Position numbers and translations under genes: made by a program | From: Echinometra lucunter | Lineage: Eukaryota; Echinodermata; Echinoidea; Camarodonta; Echinometridae | Assembly (NCBI GenBank): GCA_029962745.1 | Contig: CM057160.1 | Coordinates: 3,078,041 to 3,142,040 of the forward strand | Length of the DNA: 64,000 nt | Direction: 5' to 3' | Notes under the pieces: model-generated | The model's input: only the letters and a program-made list of their open reading frames with translations | Databases searched by the model: none | Told to the model about the DNA's origin: nothing | In this document: piece after piece, positions 31,801 to 40,800 of the stretch | How the letters are laid out: every line of letters begins with the position of its first letter | How positions within the stretch are numbered: position 1 is the stretch's first letter

Positions 31801-34800
31801 ATGGGATGACTTCCTCTGGGAAAAGTGGTCCGCTTTGGCCGTAGGCAAATAACTTTTAATGAAATATAATTTTTTCGATGGATTATACCCTCCTCTACAA
31901 CATCCACATAGTCGCTTTCGTGGGTATTTCCTGTGAGCCGCAGCGGACCGATTCAAACACCCCCCCCCCCTTTACCTTAGTCCCATATATATTACACGTG
32001 GAGTATATGGGATGACTTCCTCTGGGAAAAGTGGTCCGCTATGGCCGTAGGCAAATAACTTTTAATGAAATATAATTTTTTCGATGAATTAGACCCTTCT
32101 CTACAATATCCAAATAGTCGCTTTCGTGGGTATTTCCTGTGAGCCGCAGCGGACCGAGTCAAACAACCCCCCCCCCCCCTTTACCTTAGTCCCATATATA
32201 TTACACGTGGAGTATATGGGATGACTTCCTCTGGGAAAAGTGGTCCGCTTTGGCCGTAGGCAAATAACTTTTAATGAAATATAATTTTTTCGATGGATTA
32301 TACCCTCCTCTACAACATCCACATAGTCGCTTTCGTGGGTATTTCCTGTGAGCCGCAGCGGACCGATTCAAACACCCCCCCCCCCCTTTACCTTAGTCCC
32401 ATATATATTACACGTGGAGTATATGGGATGACTTCCTCTGGGAAAAGTGGTCCGCTATGGCCGTAGGCAAATAACTTTTAATGAAATATAATTTTTTCGA
32501 CGGATTAGACCCTCCTCTACAATATCCACATAGTCGCTTTCGTGGGTATTTCCTGTGAGCCGCAGCGGACCGATTCAAACACCCCCCCCCCCCCCCCTTT
32601 ACCTTAGTCCCATATATATTACACGTGGAGTATATGGGATGACTTCCTCCAGGAAAAGTGGTCCGCTGTGGCCGTAGGCAAATAACTTTTAATGAAATAT
32701 GATTTTTTCGATGAATTAGACCCTCCTCTACAACATCCACATAGTCGCTTCCGTGGGTATTTCCTGTGAGCCGCAGCGGACCGAGTCAAACAACCCCCCC
32801 CCCCTTTACCTTAGTCCCATATATATTACACGTGGAGTATATGGGATGACTTCCTCTGGGAGAAGTGGTCCGCTTTGGCCGTAGGCAAATAACTTTTAAT
32901 GAAATATAATTTTTTCGATGAATTAGACCCTTCTCTACAATATCCAAATAGTCGCTTTCGTGGGTATTTCCTGTGAGCCGCAGCGGACCGAGTCAAACAC
33001 CCCCCCCCCCCCCTTTACCTTAGTCCCATATATATTACACGTGGAGTATATGGGATGACTTCCTCTGGGAAAAGTGGTCCGCTTTGGCCGTAGGCAAATA
33101 ACTTTTAATGAAATATAATTTTTTCGATGGATTATACCCTCCTCTACAACATCCACATAGTCGCTTTCGTGGGTATTTCCTGTGAGCCGCAGCGGACCGA
33201 GTCAAACAACCCCCCCCCCCCCCCCCCCCTTTACCTTAGTCCCATATATATTACACGTGGAGTATATGGGATGACTTCCTCTTGGAAAAGTGGTCCGCTA
33301 TGGCCGTAGGCAAATAACTTTTAATGAAATATATTTTTTTCGATGAATTAGACCCTTCTCTACAACATCCACATAGTCGCTTTCGTGGGTATTTCCTGTG
33401 AGCCGCAGCGGACCGAGTCAAACAACCCCCCCCCCCCTTTACCTTAGTCCCATATATATTACACGTGGAGTATATGGGATGACTTCCTCTGGGAAAAGTG
33501 GTCCGCTATGGCCGTAGGCAAATAACTTTTAATGAAATATAATTTTTTCGATGAATTAGACCCTTCTCTACAATATCCAAATAGTCGCTTTCGTGGGTAT
33601 TTCCTGTGAGCCGCAGCGGACCGAGTCAAACAACCCCCCCCCCCCCCCTTTACCTTAGTCCCATATATATTACACGTGGAGTATATGGGATGACTTCCTC
33701 TGGGAAAAGTGGTCCGCTTTGGCCGTAGGCAAATAACTTTTAATGAAATATAATTTTTTCGATGGATTATACCCTCCTCTACAACATCCACATAGTCGCT
33801 TTCGTGGGTATTTCCTGTGAGCCGCAGCGGACCGAGTCAAACAACCCCCCCCCCCCCCTTTACCTTAGTCCCATATATATTACACGTGGAGTATATGGGA
33901 TGACTTCCTCTGGGAAAAGTGGTCCGCTTTGGCCGTAGGCAAATAACTTTTAATGAAATATAATTTTTTCGATGAATTAGACCCTTCTCTACAATATCCA
34001 AATAGTCGCTTTCGTGGGTATTTCCTGTGAGCCGCAGCGGACCGAGTCAAACAACCCCCCCCCCCCCCCCCCTTTACCTTAGTCCCATATATATTACACG
34101 TGGAGTATATGGGATGACTTCCTCTGGGAAAAGTGGTCCGCTTTGGCCGTAGGCAAATAACTTTAATGAAATATAATTTTTTCGATGGATTATACCCTCC
34201 TCTACAACATCCACATAGTCGCTTTCGTGGGTATTTCCTGTGAGCCGCAGCGGACCGAGTCAAACAACCCCCCCCCCCCTTTACCTTAGTCCCATATATA
34301 TTACACGTGGAGTATATGGGATGACTTCCTCTTGGAAAAGTGGTCCGCTATGGCCGTAGGCAAATAACTTTTAATGAAATATATTTTTTTCGATGAATTA
34401 GACCCTTCTCTACAACATCCACATAGTCGCTTTCGTGGGTATTTCCTGTGAGCCGCAGCGGACCGAGTCAAACAACCCCCCCCCCCCCCCTTTACCTTAG
34501 TCCCATATATATTACACGTGGAGTATATGGGATGACTTCCTCTGGGAAAAGTGGTCCGCTATGGCCGTAGGCAAATAACTTTTAATGAAATATAATTTTT
34601 TCGATGGTTTAGACCCTCCTCTACAACATCCACATAGTCGCTTTCGTGGGTATTTCCTGTGAGCCGCAGCGGACCGAGTCAAACAACCCCCCCCCCCTTT
34701 TACCTTAGTCCCATATATATTACACGTGGAGTATATGGGATGACTTCCTCTGGGAAAAGTGGTCCGCTTTGGCCGTAGGCAAATAACTTTTAATGAAATA

Positions 34801-37800
34801 TAATTTTTTCGATGGATTAGACCCTCCTCTACAACATCCACATAGTCGCTTTCGTGGGTATTTCCTGTGAGCCGCAGCGGACCGATTCAAACACCCCCCC
34901 CCCCCCCCCCCCCTTTACCTTAGTCCCATATATATTACACGTGGAGTATATGGGATGACTTCCTCCAGGAAAAGTGGTCCGCTGTGGCCGTAGGCAAATA
35001 ACTTTTAATGAAATATGATTTTTTTCGATGAATCAGACCCTCCTCTACAACATCCACATAGTCGCTTTCGTGGGTATTTCCTGTGAGCCGCAGCGGACCG
35101 ATTCAAACACCCCCCCCCCCCCTCTTTACCTTAGTCCCATATAAATTACACGTGGAGTATATGGGATGACTTCCTCTGGGAAAAGTGGTCCGCTATGGCC
35201 GTAGGCAAATAACTTTTAATGAAATATAATTTTTTCGATGGATTAGACCCTCCTCTACAACATCCACATAGTCGCTTTCGTGGGTATTTCCTGTGAGCCG
35301 CAGCGGACCGATTCAAACATTCCCCCCCCCCCCCTGCCTAGTCCCATATATATTACACGTGGAGTATATGGGATGACTTCCTCCGGGAAAAGTGGTCCGC
35401 TGTGGCCGTAGGCAAATAACTTTTAATGAAATATAATTTTTTCGATGGATTAGACCCTCCTCTACAACATCCACATAGTTGCTTTCGTGGGTATTTCCTG
35501 TGAGCCCTTGCGGACCGATTCAAACATTCCCCCTCAATCCCTACCTAATTGCGGTCTAGAATGAAAATAGTGCTTCAAAAATTTTAAAAATGATGTCATT
35601 ATTTATGAAAAAATGTGCTTTGTAATGGTCAATGGTGGAAATTTTTTGATTTGTCCTTTTTGGGTTTTTAAAAGATTATTTTCTGGATTATTTCCCTGAA
35701 ATCACATATTCTGCACCACTCCTCAAATTGGCTTTCCGGCTGGATTCCGGCCTACTTCCATCCAGTCAGCAGATGCAACTTGCTACTAGTAACAAGTGTT
35801 AAACTCTTTTCAGACATTCTTAGATTTTAATAAAATTAACCCATTGATGAAAATGAAATCATTTATCATTGTCTATTAATCTTCACAAAAATATTTTGTA
35901 TAGGAGCTTAATACCTTTTGAAATGTAAAAATTGCTTTTAGAATGATTTCTATTCTTAAAATAGACTTTAAAACAAACATTTCTCTGTCATGTCTATTTT
36001 AACATTGAGCCTCGGATAAGGTCATTCACTAACAAGATGGCCGCGCCCTCTGATGCAAAAACAAGTTTCCAAAGGCGAGGAAAATCCAAGAATGTCTGTG
36101 TACGAGGAACTCGACCATCTTTACACAATGGTCAACTGCTTGTTTCTACTGGTGTCCCATCACTTGATCACTTACTCGGTATGAAAATTAGGATAATGCA
36201 TTAAAATCATCTTTTCCTTTTTGCCACTGCATGCATGGAATAATTGTAATCTTACTAGGCCTACACAAAGCCTAACTGTTAGATCTAACGTTAGACTCTA
36301 CACTACAGCCACACGCGTGTATGGCGCGCCGTTTAGTAAACAGGGCTGCCTTTCACGAAACCGTCATAAGTCTAAGTTCATGGACAACCCATTGAAACGC
36401 GTGTTAATTCTACAACACGCGTTTCAGTGGGATGTCCAAGAAGTTAGACTTATGACGGTTTTCGACTTTCGTGAAACGCAGCCCAGAGTTTTTCACGAAA
36501 AACACCGTTTATCGAGCGAAAAACGGTGTTTATCGACTGATAAACAGAGTTTTTGATGAAAAACACTGTTTATCACTTGAATCACACTGTTTTTTGCCGA
36601 TAGACAATGTCATGAATATATATCGAGAAAAACTCTGTTTATCAACTAACAAAGTTAGAAAACAGTTAAATTCTGTTTCTTCTTCTTCTTCTTCCTGTCC
36701 ACATCAGGGGGCTGTTTCATGAAACCGTAATCTAACTTCTTGGACATCCCATTGAAACGTGTGTTGTAGACAGGTAGAGTTAACCCATTCGTGACAGGAA
36801 TTATTCAAAGCCTAATCATTGCTAATTTGATCAGCTTTTATTTCTTCAAATTGGCAACACCATTTTTATTTATTGCTGCATTTTATTTATAAAAAGTCAT
36901 GTATCAGAAATGAATAGGCCTATAAATTGACAGAAATTATGATAAGTTAAAAATTTGCCAATTTGCAGGGGAAAACGGTGATTTTAAACTTTCTGTCACA
37001 TTGCCAATTTAAGGATTTTAATGCTTATTTTCCTTTAAAAAAATTTCAGCATCAAACAAGGTATATTGATGCAACCAAAATGGGCACAGTTTGTGTAGAA
37101 TTTTTTGCTCTTTCTGCTCATGTATTTGGTATGATTTTTAGGGCTTTGCCACAAAAGATATTAGGCCAAACCACAAAATGTGGACCTCTGTCACAAATGG
37201 GTTAACACAAGTTTCAATTGGGATGTCCATGAACTTAGACTTATGACGGTTTCATGAAACGCAGCACTGGTGTATAGTTTTTCTTGATAAACGCTGTTAA
37301 TCAGTCGATAAACACTGTTTTTCTTGATAAACAATGTTTTTCGAGAAAACCTCTGTTTATCAGTTGATAAACACTGTTTATTGCTCGATAAACAGAGTTA
37401 TTCGTTGGCCATTGTAAGAGGCGCTGTGGCATGTAGCAGGCATGGCAGGGCAGAGCCCTTGATTACAGAGTTTGGCCAACCCTGTTCGAGTTTTTTTGCA
37501 GTCACATGGCTCACAGGTGCCATGTTGCTACCCATCTCGTAAGCAATAACGTCTGCTACGTACAATCTGCTTGCGTACAATCCGAATATGAGTACAATTG
37601 CTGATATCACTGTAGCGTTTTCTATGACTGCGATCTTGCATCATTCAAGTTTGTATCAACAAAAGAAGCAATAATTTAAAAAAATACATACCAGAATTGA
37701 AGATTAAAAATCCCGTGGACACTCGCTCAAACACAATTGGTCCTTTTTTCTGATGTTTCCAGTTCAGATGTATCCGATTTCATCCTATTTGACCTCAGTG

Positions 37801-40800
37801 TTTTTTAGTGGTGTCGATGAACTGACGGGCAAAAGAGGAGAGGTCGATGATTGAGGGGGCGCTATACAAGGTGATCACTGAATTGCATGAGGTGCTGGTA
37901 AATTGGCAACTCTAAAAATTAGGTGGCTATCTTCAGCCAAAGAACTTTTGATAGAGAATCATTGTCGGATGTAGAAGATACACGCCCCTCCAGGCTTGAA
38001 AGCACTGAATAAAAAATTGAATAATTTTTGTATTTCTGAATTTCTGAACTCTACATTGAGGAGTAGTTAGAAAATGAATTGAGACATTTTTCTTTGATGG
38101 TTTGATGAAAATAACTGCAAGTGTTTTCAAGAGGCAGAGCAAAATATTAAAAAATGACGTCATTATCTGCCTTGCTTTCGATCACGTGATCATGTAACTC
38201 GCGCGCGGCCAGTCAGTAGCCTAGTCTCAAAAAGAGTCTCTTTATATCAAATTGTCAAAACAGGACATAGTGTTACACTAAACATCAGAAAATTGACTTA
38301 AACAGAAAAGAAATGAGGTCTGGCCTCAATGGATATTAGACTACATTGATCATGAATGAAAACCTGGTGGAAGAAAAAAACCCAGCGTGTGTAACACGTG
38401 GAAAGTTGAAACCATGTAGGAATGCATCGCTCGGCCAGGTCAGGGCTGAGGTCTCCCCAGGGACTGTGCATGGCATGAAAATTTGGGTTGAAGCCTTGAG
38501 GGCTTAAATTTAAGGAACAGTGCAGGCACAGAAAAATTAAAGGAATGGAAAGAAGATTTACTTGGGTTAATTATGTTAAAACCTCCCTGTGTTAAATGGA
38601 AGCTCCATTAAAGTGCATTCTCCGGGAAAACCAGGGTTGGGACTTGATTTAGCATAAGTTACTTTGTAAATATTTTACTGTGTTGCAAAAAAGGTTAAGC
38701 CTTGTATAAATGTTAATAAAAACAAAAAGATAGAATAAAATTTTTTCGGGTCAGATGGTGCATAATTTTCTGGAAAAGGATTGAACTCCATTATCCTCAG
38801 TGGGCGGCACCAAGGCGGGGGGGGGGGGGGGGGGGGGGGGGCATGGGGGGCATTTGGCCCCACCATCAGAAGCTTTGCCCCCCCAGTTGCCCCCCCCAGA
38901 AATTTTGAGGACTGAAAAGAAAAATTATACAGTAATTTGTAAATAAGTAGATGTTGTCATAAGCATCATATTCAAGCTGTGAAGTGCTCTAAAATACCAT
39001 TTTCCGCTCTTCAAAACTTCGAGAACAAAAAAGGAGTAATTTTTGGCTCACTCGCTTCGCTTGCTCGTCATATTTTAAAATTTCTCTCTCTAATGTGATT
39101 AAAAACAAGAAAAGTAGCCATTTTTGGCTAGCTCGCTTCGCTCGCTCATCATATTTCAGAATATTTATTCGAAAAATGCAATTAAAAAACAAAAAGCGGT
39201 TATTTTTTGTTCGCTCACTCGCAAAATTGATATTAAAATGTTGTAAGAGGGGAAAAAAAATAAAAAAATTCAATTATCCCCCCCCCCCCCCCCCCACTCC
39301 TCAAAGTGGATTTACGCCGGCAACTAACACTCGCGCTTCACGCTTGATTTTTCCATACACGCAAAAAAAAAAATTGCATGTATGACGGTACGTCGACGAC
39401 GGCAAAAATCGCCAAAAACATCGTCATCAGCCTCGGGAAGTTCTGTAAGGGAAGAAATAAACATTAGCAGGTATGTAACATAATTCATTGTGCTAATTTT
39501 GTAATCTTTAATGTTAAAAACATTTTATTTAGGGGGAACGATACACTTTTAAATCAAAATGTAATATGCGTCTAGTTGTCAAAGACTAAGCTGTGTAGAT
39601 ACTTTGACGACAGTCGACTTGCGGGAAATTTGATTTTGAATAATTGTGCAATATTACGTCATCGGGCTGAACCTAGCCAAGTTTGAATGTAAGTTAAATG
39701 AGCTCCCAAGGACGAAATCGCGTAGAAGGATAGCCAAATTTTATATGGATATTTCTCCCAATTCTAGGACACTTTGGACACTGGAAGTTGGTAAGTTTGT
39801 TTAATTTATAATTCTCTCTTGATTTATTTATGTAATCAAGTATAATTGCTAAGGTAATTCCTTTATTCAAAAAAGGTGATAATTTGGACGTCAGTATATT
39901 ACCGACCTATTTCTTTGTTGTCCTCTTTTTCTATAATCCTCGAAAGAATAGTCTACGTTAGAACTTCCAATTTTTTACAATACATAGTATTTTGTCTGAT
40001 GTTCAGTTTGGGTTCCGCGAAAAGCACAGCACCACTCATGCGTTATTGAATTTTATTGATAAAGTAGTAAGTGCTCTCAACAAATCCTGTCACCTGGTGG
40101 GCATTTTCCTGGACTTCTCCAAGCCTTCGACACCATCAATCATGAAATCTTATTACATAAATTGTCACATTATGGGGTGCGAGGGAAGGCCTTGGAGTGG
40201 TTCAGGAGCTACCTATCCGGTAGACAACAATATGTTTTTGTTAAAGGTCATAATTCTAACATGCAAGATATAAAATGTGGAGTCCCTCAGGGTAGCCTAC
40301 TGGGCCCACTGTTGTTTACCCTTTACATTAATGATTTCTGTAGGTCATCCCAAATTCTGTCACTTATCTTGTTTGCTGATGACTCCAACTATTTTTCTCC
40401 CACCAGTGCCCACAAACTTTAGTCAATGTTATTAACTCTGCACTCATTAAAGTTACTGAATGGATAAGAGCTAATAGATTATCTTTGAATCTCAAGAAAA
40501 CAAAATATATGTTATTCAGTAATTCCATAAATGCATTACCAATGAACATTATTTTTGATGATACTCCCTTAGAAATTGTTCCACATACAAAAGTTGACAA
40601 CAAACTTTCTTGGAAAAATCACATTGAAAATATATGCAAAATAATTTCACGAAATATAGGTATTATCAACAGACTGAAATTTTTTATTCCTTCGACATCA
40701 CTTATGCTTTATTCATCTTTAATTTTACCCTATTTGAATTATGGGATTCTTGCTTGGGGAAATACCCATCAATATCTATTAGACAGATTGTTACTTTTGC

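Larger units (their letters stand above)
36179..39833. other. Region downstream of ELP4 exon 1
   Basis: Expected to be ELP4 intron 1, but no exon 2 is recognised. It holds the MITEs and palindrome arrays above (36341-37405). At 38805-39320 it holds a copy of the poly-G/AGAAATTTTGAGGACTG repeat seen at 110-720, with CTCGCTTCGCTCGCTC cores. The remainder is ordinary AT-rich sequence. Confidence 0.55.

Noticed and set aside
32101..34841. Repeated minus-strand ORFs of ~110 residues ([14 protein letters not shown] type)
   Set aside because: They are the satellite unit read through; they recur with every copy and are broken by C-run length changes.
31480..35550. CRISPR-like regular repeat array
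   Set aside because: The genome is eukaryotic, the unit (~210 bp) is homogeneous throughout with no unique spacers, and no cas genes are present. It is a satellite.
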